19,504 nt of DNA, from NCBI GenBank assembly GCA_964600075.1, contig CAZRIE010000078.1:1-19504 (forward strand), given 5' to 3'. Origin of the DNA: CAZRIE01 sp964600075. Lineage in GTDB: Bacteria; Bacteroidota; Bacteroidia; Flavobacteriales; Flavobacteriaceae. Each line of letters starts with the position of its first letter. Positions within the stretch are counted from its first letter, which is position 1. Position numbers and translations under genes: made by a program. Under the pieces are notes generated by a model. The model was not told the origin of the DNA, made no database searches, and saw only the letters and a program-made list of their open reading frames with translations. Positions 1 to 8,729 of the stretch are shown in pieces.

Positions 1-1478
1 TAGTTGTCGGTTCGCATTGAATATCCCATCAGGCGATTTTCGAACAAATCCCTGTCCCATTTATCTTTTTGTTGATGAATGATACGGCCTTCAACCTCAT
101 TGATAAGTGGTCCGAAATAGGTTTCCCTCATCCCTTGTGAAAGTGGATTTGCCGCCCATTCTCGTAAAGCGGGTGATGGAAATTGGCTAAAGGCAGCTTG
201 TTTCCATGCTGTTTTTGGGTCGGAAAGTAAAGGTTTAAAACTTTGGCCTTCTAGATGATCGGGCAAAGAAACTCCCGTTAATTCGCACAAGGTTGGATAC
301 ATATCTACCAATTCGACCAAGGCATCCGTTTTTTTGCCCCTACTTCCTTTTGGCATATCGGGTGTCCAGATTATCATGGGCACTCTGGTTGCAATTTCGT
401 AATTGGTCGCTTTTCCCCAAATACCCATTTCCCCTAAATGCCAGCCATGATCGCTCCAAACTATAATAATCGTGTTATCGCGTACTCCGGCCTTTTCCAA
501 GGATGTTATCATTTTGCCGATTTGAGCATCTACATAACTGACGCAGGCTAAATAGGCATGTTTTAAAGTTATAGCTAGCTCATCACTGATAGGCCCCTGT
601 TTTGGAATGCCACTTCGCACCCTTAATTCAAAGGAGGGATGCAATCCCATTTGAGCTCCATTAATCGGAGCTTCGGTTTGAGTTGTTAGATGAATGCTGT
701 CCCTTTTATATAAATTCCAGTACTTCTCAGGGGCAAGCCAATCTAAATGTGGTTTCTTCATTCCCAGGCCTAAAAAGAAGGGTTTATCGGGATTTTTTTC
801 TAGCATATCTTTCAGGGTTGCTATGGCAAGTTCGGTATTATAGCCATCCTCATAAAAATGATCGGGCACATTGGCCTTTTCATAGGCAGGTCCTTTACCC
901 AATCCCCTTTTTGCTGCATCAGCACCGTATTTTGCTATCATATCTGCTTTGTTCACCCTATACATTTCCTGATTTTCAGGCAAGGCAAACCCTCCAGGGG
1001 TTTTTGAAGGTTGTACCGTCATTTTATCGGCTGCCGGTTTTCTGCTCCATGAAAGTTCGCCATCACCAAACTTGCTATTATGGTATATTTTACCGGTATG
1101 CACGGTTTCGTAACCATTGGCCCATAAGTGTTGGGGCAGCGTTATAATATCAGGATTTGCATCGCGAAAATAGGTGTAGTTTTCAATGACCCCAATCGTC
1201 TCGGGTCGGGCACCGGTCATCAAGCTAGCTCTCGATGGGCTACAAATCGCTTGCTGACAATAGGCGTTTTCAAAAAGAAGTCCATCGCCGGCCAATGCAT
1301 CTAAATTTGGTGTGATCGCTATTTCAGAGCCGTAGGCACCTAACTCTGGTCTAAGGTCGTCAATGGCTATAAAAAGAATATTCGGTTTTTGCTTTGTCTT
1401 TTCTTCACGGTTTTTTTCTTCTCCTTTGCATCCGAATATGGATACCAATAGAATCAGTATAACGAACGGGAACTTCAT
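1..1478 (-). CDS. Sulfatase, S1_7-like (iduronate-2-sulfatase-like) lipoprotein, C-terminus cut by window edge
   Basis: A type I formylglycine sulfatase that would hydrolyse sulfate esters on galactan oligosaccharides. From the ATG at 1478 the frame is open to the window edge (492 codons), so the C-terminal end is missing because of the window and not a mutation. Residues 1-17 form a lipoprotein leader ending in SIFGC, with Cys17 as the lipidated residue, which suggests periplasmic or outer-membrane anchoring. Metal ligands are visible in AIDDLRPE (Asp40, Asp41). The maturation motif CSPSR has the formylglycine precursor at Cys79. KKPHLDW and SDHGWHLGE supply further active-site residues. The IDDLRPELGAYG opening is typical of iduronate-2-sulfatase-like S1_7 enzymes, a subfamily present in the Zobellia carrageenan locus. 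The start lies 11 bases after the GH16 stop, so it is probably the last or a late gene of that operon. The exact sulfate position removed cannot be read from sequence. Confidence 0.88.
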   Translation of the reverse strand, partial: MKFPFVILILLVSIFGCKGEEKNREEKTKQKPNILFIAIDDLRPELGAYGSEIAITPNLDALAGDGLLFENAYCQQAICSPSRASLMTGARPETIGVIENYTYFRDANPDIITLPQHLWANGYETVHTGKIYHNSKFGDGELSWSRKPAADKMTVQPSKTPGGFALPENQEMYRVNKADMIAKYGADAAKRGLGKGPAYEKANVPDHFYEDGYNTELAIATLKDMLEKNPDKPFFLGLGMKKPHLDWLAPEKYWNLYKRDSIHLTTQTEAPINGAQMGLHPSFELRVRSGIPKQGPISDELAITLKHAYLACVSYVDAQIGKMITSLEKAGVRDNTIIIVWSDHGWHLGEMGIWGKATNYEIATRVPMIIWTPDMPKGSRGKKTDALVELVDMYPTLCELTGVSLPDHLEGQSFKPLLSDPKTAWKQAAFSQFPSPALREWAANPLSQGMRETYFGPLINEVEGRIIHQQKDKWDRDLFENRLMGYSMRTDN

Positions 1479-1489
1479 GTGACTATATT

Positions 1490-2920
1490 TTAATTTTGGG
1501 GAGTTATGACGATATCATCGATATAGAATTTTGATGCTTTTTTCTCTGGAATATCTGCCGAACGGACTTCTATCTTAAACTGGTCATTGGCGCTGGAAGC
1601 ACTTGTTTTGGTAATTTTCTTCTCAATGGCCACCCATTTTCGGCGTTCCAATCCGCTGAGGTCAATTGGGATTTCCATTTTCGGATTCTCAAACGACAGG
1701 AATATGTTTTTGACGGCACGACCTTGATCTAGCCAAACTTTCATTGACAATGTATATTCACCTTTGGGAATATTTATCGCACCTTCAGGAGAAAGGGCAA
1801 TGACCTTTTCAGTTTCTAGTTTTTCGTTCTTTCCGAAGCCTGAAAATTCAAGACTGTTCACTCCGGAAAAATAATCGCCTTCAACAATTTTGAAGTACTT
1901 TCCAGAAAGACTATCGATTTCCCAAAACTTTTGGTACTCGTTAGGAACCGAACTTTCAGGCACCATTTTTAACGGTCTTGGAACATCTTCGAATAGAATA
2001 GGACCTTCGAAACCATAAAATTGACGCGCTAAAAGATTGTCCGTCGGTTTTTGCCAAACGCGTAGATATTCTATTTCAAAATCTACAGGAAGTTCTTTCT
2101 TATCAGGCATCCCCAGCCAAAAGAAAATCTCGGAATCGAGCCAAACTTCCATAGGATTATTAAGTACCCAATCAAGACCCACATCGTCTTGTGTGAAATG
2201 ATGAATCAGTTCACCATCAATGAATAGACTCAAATAATCTTCGCCCCAATCTGCCCCGTACACATGAAACTCATCCGCTACCCGATAGGGCAAACGTTCT
2301 ACATACTGAAAAACGTTTGTTGGTCGTTCTGCTGGCGGACTCCAATCATGTGCGGTGGATAAAGAACTGGTAGCCGTTATTTTCTCCCCCTTTTTCGGCT
2401 TGCCCATTTGCTCGAACACATCGAGTTCCTGCTGATAACCAATACCCCAAAAAGCCGCTGTTATGGCAGCATTTCCAGCCTTGGATTTGACTTCCATATA
2501 GCCATTTAAAAATCTTTTTTTCGTAATGACACCTGCCGTAGTGACGGGCATGGGCTTCTCTTTGAACTCACCATATTTGGCGGTACCCATGGCACCATCG
2601 GTATAAGATTCTTGAATGAATTCGTATTTTGGTTCCCAAGCTGTTCTTAGTTTGAGCTTCCCTTTATGTACTCGCACATTGTGTGGAACGAATTGCGAAG
2701 GAGCACGACCTTTCCAAATGTAATAATCGCCATTTTCTCCTTCTATAAACCATTTGTTTCGGTCTAGTTCTTTGCCTTCGAACTCATCACTGATTTCTTC
2801 GTTCAGTACCCATCCACCTTCGTTGTTCGGGTCCGAAGAGGGATATAATTTTTCAGCCTGTGCATTAGTTTCGCTGACTAAAAAAAGTACTAAAAGGCAA
2901 AAACATATATACTTCATCAT
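1490..2920 (-). CDS. GH16 family galactanase (carrageenase/furcellaranase-type) with C-terminal beta-sandwich module
   Basis: A secreted endo-acting glycoside hydrolase expected to cut beta-1,4 linkages in a red-algal galactan. Residues 1-20 are a signal peptide (likely cleavage after ETNA). The GH16 jelly roll covers about residues 35-292. The catalytic signature ELDVFE gives nucleophile Glu165, assisting Asp167 and acid/base Glu170, in the beta-bulge ExDxxE form of carrageenases, agarases and porphyranases. The segment WKGRAPSQFVPHNV near residue 70 resembles the substrate-cleft strands of marine GH16 enzymes. Residues about 300-476 look like a CBM-type beta-sandwich, ending in FYIDDIVI. 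No type IX sorting domain is seen. Context (D-AHG genes, GH127, GH129) favours kappa- or beta/kappa-carrageenan (furcellaran) over agar, but the subfamily is not settled. The ATG overlaps the MFS stop by one base (TAATG), implying translational coupling; a second ATG follows at once and could be the true start. Confidence 0.87.
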   Translation of the reverse strand: MMKYICFCLLVLFLVSETNAQAEKLYPSSDPNNEGGWVLNEEISDEFEGKELDRNKWFIEGENGDYYIWKGRAPSQFVPHNVRVHKGKLKLRTAWEPKYEFIQESYTDGAMGTAKYGEFKEKPMPVTTAGVITKKRFLNGYMEVKSKAGNAAITAAFWGIGYQQELDVFEQMGKPKKGEKITATSSLSTAHDWSPPAERPTNVFQYVERLPYRVADEFHVYGADWGEDYLSLFIDGELIHHFTQDDVGLDWVLNNPMEVWLDSEIFFWLGMPDKKELPVDFEIEYLRVWQKPTDNLLARQFYGFEGPILFEDVPRPLKMVPESSVPNEYQKFWEIDSLSGKYFKIVEGDYFSGVNSLEFSGFGKNEKLETEKVIALSPEGAINIPKGEYTLSMKVWLDQGRAVKNIFLSFENPKMEIPIDLSGLERRKWVAIEKKITKTSASSANDQFKIEVRSADIPEKKASKFYIDDIVITPQN

Positions 2921-4491
2921 TATTTTTTTTTAGGTGCTAATACTAATTGCACTTCTTCAATAGTCATGTTTTTGGTCTCACGCAAATAGAAATAAAGAAT
3001 AACCAGACCTATCAGCACAATGATTGCGTAGAATAGCAGGGTCGAGCTAATGCCCATTGTTGCCAGCTGCCATGGGAAAAATTTTTGAACTAAATAACTC
3101 ACCGTACTGGTAACCAATACAAAAAACGGAATCGCTATTCCCCTATTCGAAATGGGAAATATCTCAGAAAATAATACCCACATTACTGGCCCGACGGAAA
3201 AATGAAATGCCGCGATAAAACTCAATATTCCTATTAAAATTAAAAGTCCATTGATGTTGGCCGCTTTTTGAAGTAAAAGCCCAGAATAATCTCTTGCATC
3301 GTTTTCTCCAATGGTTTCTATTAATGCGGTTTTAAAACCGATATCGCTATCATACGAAATATCAACCAAAGGATTCAGGCGTTCAGAATTCGGAATTTCA
3401 GATAGTTCAGTTACCGCATCTTTCGAAATAGAATAGTTGGCCGTTTTGAAGCCATAATAACAAATGCTTAAACTCAAAACAATCCAAACCATACCCCAAA
3501 TAATCATTGGCCTACGGCCTATTCTATCTACCAACAGCAAACCTAGAACTGTAAAAACGATACTGACCAAACCTATCCAAATTGCCTGGGCAAAAGCAGC
3601 GTCGGTTCCAATGCCCAACTGTTCAAAAATTGTAGGGGCATAGAATAGTATTGCATTGATTCCCGTTGCCTGTTGTGCAATGGCAATGGTCATAGCGATA
3701 ATCAAAGTAATGCGCATTGGTTTACTAAAAATCTCTTTTAGTTGTGCAACCATTGAACGGTCTTGATTGCCGTTTTCAAGACTCTGCTTCATTTCAGTAA
3801 TCTGCACCGCAACTTCGTTTTCTGGAATTACCTTTCGCAAGGTCGCTTCGGCCTCTTCCGTTCTACCCTTATATACCAACCAAGCAGGACTCCTTGGAAT
3901 GAAGAACAATAGAATCAACCATAGTAAAGCGAATAGCACTTCAGTACCCAACATGTAGCGCCAAGTATGTTCATTAATGCCTAAGGTCTGAATCCAAGAA
4001 GCTTCCGAATCTACCAGCCCAAGAATAAGATAGTTTACAAAATAAGCTGCCGACAAACCGACCACAATGTTGATTTGTGTCATGGACACGAGTTTTCCAC
4101 GCCATTTGGGAGGAGCGATTTCCCCGATATACATCGAAGCCATAGAAATGGAACTAAATGCCAATCCGCCAAGAAAACGGGCGGCAATCAATGTCCAGTA
4201 TGACGGCGCAATTGCTGAACAAATTGCTGAAACCAGATAGAAGGCCGCTGCTATTATCAGTGCGGTTTTTCGACCATATTTGTTACATGCATAGCCTACA
4301 AAGAGCAGCGCAAGTAGAACACCCATGGCTGGAGCACCTACTACAGAACCCAATTCCAGTTCATTTAATGAAAAATCTCGGGTTATGAATTTTGTAGTGC
4401 CCGAAATTAGGGCGGCATCCAAACCGAAGACAAAACCACCCATGGCTACAATCGTTGCGTAGGTAAATGCATTTCTTTTATGGTTGGCCAT
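2920..4491 (-). CDS. MFS sugar transporter, sugar porter family (XylE-like)
   Basis: An inner-membrane proton-coupled sugar importer, inferred to carry released D-anhydrogalactose, galactose or a short oligosaccharide. Sugar-porter signatures are present in order: GFVFGLDAALISG in the first helix, KYGRKTALI after helix 2 (residues 71-79), RFLGGLAFSS in helix 4, PRSPAWL after helix 6 (199-205), QQATGIN in helix 7 (273-279), DRIGRRP after helix 8, and GPVMWVLFSEIFP in helix 10. About twelve membrane helices are visible. The length of 523 residues is a little above the roughly 460-490 usual for the family, because of an extra hydrophilic stretch at about residues 351-413 between helices 9 and 10, predicted to face the periplasm. 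It sits between GH127 (109-base gap) and GH16 (one-base overlap), so it is probably cotranscribed. The substrate is inferred from context only. Confidence 0.88.
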   Translation of the reverse strand: MANHKRNAFTYATIVAMGGFVFGLDAALISGTTKFITRDFSLNELELGSVVGAPAMGVLLALLFVGYACNKYGRKTALIIAAAFYLVSAICSAIAPSYWTLIAARFLGGLAFSSISMASMYIGEIAPPKWRGKLVSMTQINIVVGLSAAYFVNYLILGLVDSEASWIQTLGINEHTWRYMLGTEVLFALLWLILLFFIPRSPAWLVYKGRTEEAEATLRKVIPENEVAVQITEMKQSLENGNQDRSMVAQLKEIFSKPMRITLIIAMTIAIAQQATGINAILFYAPTIFEQLGIGTDAAFAQAIWIGLVSIVFTVLGLLLVDRIGRRPMIIWGMVWIVLSLSICYYGFKTANYSISKDAVTELSEIPNSERLNPLVDISYDSDIGFKTALIETIGENDARDYSGLLLQKAANINGLLILIGILSFIAAFHFSVGPVMWVLFSEIFPISNRGIAIPFFVLVTSTVSYLVQKFFPWQLATMGISSTLLFYAIIVLIGLVILYFYLRETKNMTIEEVQLVLAPKKK

Positions 4492-4600
4492 GTGTCGTTG
4501 GTTTTGTGGGTGTTAATAATATAGTCTACGTTCTATTTTGCAGCGCTTGGGATATACGTCCCTAAAGTCCCATCAAAGGGGCAATTCCTTTTTTCAACTT

Positions 4601-6571
4601 CTAGTCCCAGATTATCGGCATAAAAACAGTCATTTCTCCTTGTCCACGATTGCTCCACGCATAATAGGGAATCAATTGGGTGGAGAATGTTTCCAATTTC
4701 GGTTTGCTTACTTCGTTATACATACCTTTTAACTTGTCTTTTCGGATGAGCAAATCAGTCTCGATAGTAGTTACCCCACCAAATAATTCAGGTTTGTGAA
4801 CGGGTTTCAACTCTTTGGCGCTGGATATATAGGCGTCCGTAATATCGGTTCCTTCGGGAAGGTCTACTGTTTCTAGCGTATATACTACAGGCCCTCTTTT
4901 TACGGCCACTTGGTTCCGTACTTCTTCGATTCTAGGATGGCCCTCGATGAATTTAGTATCCATGGGCATGTCCAAAGAAATTACATCTCCAGCTGACCAT
5001 TGCCGTTCGATTTTGGCAAAGCTTCCGGGTTCAACATTATCGATTCCTTGACCATTTACTTTCAAGGAACTCCCTTTAGCCCAAGCAGGAATTCTTAGTA
5101 GCATCTCAAAGGAATCAGCTTTACATTCTTCAAAAGTTATCTCAACCGTACCATCCCAAGGGTAATTGCTTTTTTGGGAAAGTTTTATTTTGGAACCATC
5201 TACTAAAGAAGTATCTAGATTATTTCCTCCATAAAGATTGACAGCGATTCCATTTTCAGACTTACTATACGCCCAGGCCGGAGATTTGGCCACCGTACGC
5301 ACCAAATTTGGTGGGCAACAAAAACAGTATAAATAGGGCTGTCTTTCAGGGAATTCCACATTCATTTTATCATAATCCAAAGCCCCATCGATTTTCCGAA
5401 GAGGGTTTGAATAGTAATAATCTTTTCCCTCAATACCGATACCTGAAAGTCCGCTATTGTGCAAAACCAATTCCATCACGTCCCCGTGATGGGATTCTCC
5501 GGTCAAGGTCAACATCCTATAATTGAACATCGCATTACAAATATTGGCACAGGTTTCATTGTACGCCGTCATATTCGGCATCATGTATTCGTCGATAAAA
5601 CCCTCTTCGATTTTATCTAAACGGGATGACCTACCATAATGTGCTTGCCCCACAGCACCAGTAACATACATTTTCTTTTGGGTCACGTTATCACAAAGTT
5701 TATCAAGCGCATCGATTAGCGCTTTTTCTCCTGTTTCAGCATACACGTCCGCAGCTCCTGCATAGTAATACAAGGCTAATACAGCATGACCTACAGCTTC
5801 CGTCTCTTCTCTTAAAGGAATACGTTCTTGCACCATATCACCAATGGGGTAGCCCTCGGTAGTAGCATCTTCAACAATATCATACGTACCGCGCAAATTG
5901 ATAAATTCTTCGGCCAATTTTAAATAGCGTTTATCACCAACAGTTCGGTATAATTCTACCAAGCCCATGATTTGCGTCTGATTGAAACCAAAACGTTTTA
6001 ATTTGTCCGTAATCGGAACGAAAAGTTGGTACAGATAATCGGCATGTTTGACAGCGATATCTAAAAAATTTGCTTTGCCTGTCACCCGATGATGAATACA
6101 GGCGCTGGTCAATAAATGCCCGCTATTGTACAATTCGTGATATCGTCGGTTGGAAAACGGTTTAATGCTTTCATCGATAATGGCTGGAGTCGATAAATAG
6201 CCGTTGGCCCATTGCGCTTTGGCAATAACCGCAATTATGTCATCTAAATCATTAAGAATCGTTTCATCTTTATTCACGGCGTAAATGTATACGCTGGCTT
6301 CCATCCATTTGTAAAAGTCACCGTCGTGCCACCACTCGCCTTGGTGTTTTCCGTCTTTTAAACCTGCCGCAATCTTAAAATTATTTAATCCATGCCCTGT
6401 ATCACCTTTCAGTAAACTGCCCATATATGGCACCATTACTTTTTCAGCCTGTCTCCATTTATCGCCCCAAAAACCATCTGTCCATTGGCAATCACCAATG
6501 TCAATGCTTTTTAGTTTTACGTGAGGACTGTTGGTATTGTTGAGAATACCTCGGCTATTTTTTTTGCTCAT
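4601..6571 (-). CDS. GH127 family glycosidase, probable alpha-1,3-(3,6-anhydro)-D-galactosidase
   Basis: Formerly DUF1680. GH127 includes beta-L-arabinofuranosidases and, in carrageenan loci, exo-enzymes releasing D-3,6-anhydrogalactose from the non-reducing end; the second role fits here. The (alpha/alpha)6 catalytic domain starts near residue 25 and C-terminal beta-domains follow from about 440. The cysteine/zinc active-site set is visible: Glu339 and Cys341 in YNETCAN, and Cys418-Cys419 in CFCCPPN, at almost the positions known for HypBA1 (Glu338, Cys340, Cys417, Cys418). The length (656) is normal. The N-terminus, MSKKNSRGILNNTNSP, is hydrophilic with no signal peptide. The preceding in-frame codons run back to a stop with no other ATG, so the enzyme looks cytoplasmic. 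It starts 24 bases after the GH129 stop. The substrate is inferred from the dau genes beside it. Confidence 0.87.
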   Translation of the reverse strand: MSKKNSRGILNNTNSPHVKLKSIDIGDCQWTDGFWGDKWRQAEKVMVPYMGSLLKGDTGHGLNNFKIAAGLKDGKHQGEWWHDGDFYKWMEASVYIYAVNKDETILNDLDDIIAVIAKAQWANGYLSTPAIIDESIKPFSNRRYHELYNSGHLLTSACIHHRVTGKANFLDIAVKHADYLYQLFVPITDKLKRFGFNQTQIMGLVELYRTVGDKRYLKLAEEFINLRGTYDIVEDATTEGYPIGDMVQERIPLREETEAVGHAVLALYYYAGAADVYAETGEKALIDALDKLCDNVTQKKMYVTGAVGQAHYGRSSRLDKIEEGFIDEYMMPNMTAYNETCANICNAMFNYRMLTLTGESHHGDVMELVLHNSGLSGIGIEGKDYYYSNPLRKIDGALDYDKMNVEFPERQPYLYCFCCPPNLVRTVAKSPAWAYSKSENGIAVNLYGGNNLDTSLVDGSKIKLSQKSNYPWDGTVEITFEECKADSFEMLLRIPAWAKGSSLKVNGQGIDNVEPGSFAKIERQWSAGDVISLDMPMDTKFIEGHPRIEEVRNQVAVKRGPVVYTLETVDLPEGTDITDAYISSAKELKPVHKPELFGGVTTIETDLLIRKDKLKGMYNEVSKPKLETFSTQLIPYYAWSNRGQGEMTVFMPIIWD

Positions 6572-6595
6572 TTTGATGCTGCTATTCTTTGTTTT

Positions 6596-8695
6596 TTAAT
6601 CGGTTTGAAGACCGACAGTAAAATGTCCGGTTTTCAATTTTTCATTTTTATCTGTGATGCGATATCCGTATCCGGGAATTGAAATGCCTCCTTCGATTTT
6701 CTGCGTTACTGGACCTAAATTAGCAATGACTTCAGTACCCGTAGAAAACCGACTTCGTTGCACTTTAAAATCTGCACTTAGGTATTCATGGCTAACGAGT
6801 TCAGCGTAGAACGTTTCTTCATGAACCGGACTCACCAAATCACGAGCCATTTTAACCATCGGGGCCATACCTTCAAATTCATAAGGAGCGAAGAAAATGG
6901 TCATTCCTCTCCCGAAAAGCATACTTCTCAAAGCCTTGATTCGGAAATCACCGTTCTCGGTAACCTCATTGTCAGGGTCTTGTATTTTTCCAAAATTTGC
7001 GATGGCTTCATGATATACCAAATTAAACAAAGGCGCATGGTGTGAAAGCTGACCCAAAGGTCGATTTTCGAGATAGGTCATTCCCTCGAACATATCGAAA
7101 TACGGAATCCATTGTTCTTGGCCATGTTCGGTGCCATTTACTAAATTCAAGCTGTCAATATATTTTGCGAGTTCAATTCGACCCTCTTTACCATCTTCAC
7201 GATAGGCGGCAAAAGTGATATCTGTGATATCCGCTTCCAGACCGAGAGTTGAAATTTCGTTTTCAAAATTCTTTTTGGCTAACCCCTTCTGAAATTTCGG
7301 ATCGACACGTCCCCATCTACTTCCTGTTTTTTTCAATTTGCCTTCGCTATCTGTTTCCATAAGGCCAGTAGTAAAGTCCGGGTCATTTTCAAGCATAGGA
7401 GAATAAGCGTGGTACGAAGAATACAAATACCCATAAGACTTGGCCAAGTCTACGGCCGCTTTTAGTTTTTTAGGACCTCCCAATTCTTCGCTTATAGGGA
7501 AATTGTGCGGCACAAAATTGGAGAAGGTTCCCCAAGCGTGTATGAATGCTTTATCAACTTCTAAATCATCATGAATCGATTGAATGATATTTTTCAACTC
7601 GTCAAACGTAAAAGCCATACCAGGCATGTTTACGTAATGCGGATATCCACCATAGACTCCAAAATAAATAGCTCCTGGCAATTTACCTACATTGGGGTTT
7701 CGGGCAAGTTTCTCTTTTAAGGTCACAAAATGACCGCGTTTGATGGCTTCCTTTTTGTATTCCTTGGCCATATCCACATAATCACCACCCGGAATGAAAT
7801 AATAAGTGATTTGATGTTTAGTATCTTTCCCATCTAATTTCCATATGGGGTCTAAAAACAATACTCTTTGATATGGTGACATCTTACCTTTTGCATTAAA
7901 AAGGTACTGCCCATTATTGTTGATATTGTAAAATAATTCAGGTCGTGAAGCCTCATCGACAATACCCATGACAGCCGACTTTTTATTATGAGTACCCCAC
8001 CAAGGCATGGTCAAGCCACTCCCATTATTAAATAGGGCCAATGTGCCGACAGATTTGCTGTTGTAAGTCGCATCATCCCATTTGCAGAAACGCCCACCGT
8101 TCATTGGAAAAATATAAGAAGGACAAATAATGCCCTGTTTCTGAGGGATTACTCCTGCCCCTTTATCTTCATCCGTTTTTAGGCCGAATTGTCTTGCTGG
8201 ATAACGTAATTCCGAAAGTTTGAAATTTCCCGACTGTTGTTTCAGAATCTGAACTTCCAATTTTGGGGCGGTAGTATCCAAACGTAACTCAGATGCAATA
8301 CTCACTCCTGAAGCCACGGTCCCATCTTCTAAAACTGGCTCTGAAAATTTTATTGAAATCGTTTTTTCGTCCTTTTGAACAATTTTGACAGACTTACTTT
8401 TAGAAAGGTTGACAGTTTGTTTTAGGCCCTTGTCAGTAGTCAAAGTCAACAATCCGGCAGCATTCTCCCAAGGGTCGGAACCCCATACTTGACCTGATTT
8501 TTTTTCTACAACCGTAAAACAACCCGTTACTTCGTTGACCGAAATTTTCAAAGCATCGTTTTCAATTGTAACGACCTTAGGTTTTGGGTCTTCTTCGACA
8601 TGTGTATTTACAGGTGTGAAACCAAATAATGTTGGAATACACAGAAAGGCTAAGCTTAACGCGATACTTTCAATTGCTTTATTTATTTTTTTCAT
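6596..8695 (-). CDS. GH129-like glycoside hydrolase, probable alpha-1,3-(3,6-anhydro)-D-galactosidase, exported
   Basis: A 699-residue secreted enzyme resembling GH129 (related to GH101), a family with both alpha-N-acetylgalactosaminidases and anhydro-D-galactosidases of the carrageenan pathway. The frame is open to 8767, but the ATG at 8695 is chosen. It starts directly with a good signal peptide (MKKINKAIESIALSLAFLC, then small residues) and leaves 34 bases after the sulfatase stop, whereas the upstream start would overlap that gene and bury the signal peptide. An N-terminal beta-sandwich covers about 40-300 and a barrel-like catalytic region about 320-620. Candidate catalytic residues are Asp489 or Asp492 in LEADITDITFA and Glu523 in GTEHGQEQW; these are inferred by position in the fold, not proven. 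The family call rests on overall sequence character and on the GH127/dau context. A related, uncharacterised DUF family is the main alternative. Confidence 0.72.
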   Translation of the reverse strand: MKKINKAIESIALSLAFLCIPTLFGFTPVNTHVEEDPKPKVVTIENDALKISVNEVTGCFTVVEKKSGQVWGSDPWENAAGLLTLTTDKGLKQTVNLSKSKSVKIVQKDEKTISIKFSEPVLEDGTVASGVSIASELRLDTTAPKLEVQILKQQSGNFKLSELRYPARQFGLKTDEDKGAGVIPQKQGIICPSYIFPMNGGRFCKWDDATYNSKSVGTLALFNNGSGLTMPWWGTHNKKSAVMGIVDEASRPELFYNINNNGQYLFNAKGKMSPYQRVLFLDPIWKLDGKDTKHQITYYFIPGGDYVDMAKEYKKEAIKRGHFVTLKEKLARNPNVGKLPGAIYFGVYGGYPHYVNMPGMAFTFDELKNIIQSIHDDLEVDKAFIHAWGTFSNFVPHNFPISEELGGPKKLKAAVDLAKSYGYLYSSYHAYSPMLENDPDFTTGLMETDSEGKLKKTGSRWGRVDPKFQKGLAKKNFENEISTLGLEADITDITFAAYREDGKEGRIELAKYIDSLNLVNGTEHGQEQWIPYFDMFEGMTYLENRPLGQLSHHAPLFNLVYHEAIANFGKIQDPDNEVTENGDFRIKALRSMLFGRGMTIFFAPYEFEGMAPMVKMARDLVSPVHEETFYAELVSHEYLSADFKVQRSRFSTGTEVIANLGPVTQKIEGGISIPGYGYRITDKNEKLKTGHFTVGLQTD

Positions 8696-8729
8696 TTTGT
8701 CTCGGTGCTCTTTATAGGAATTAATAAGA

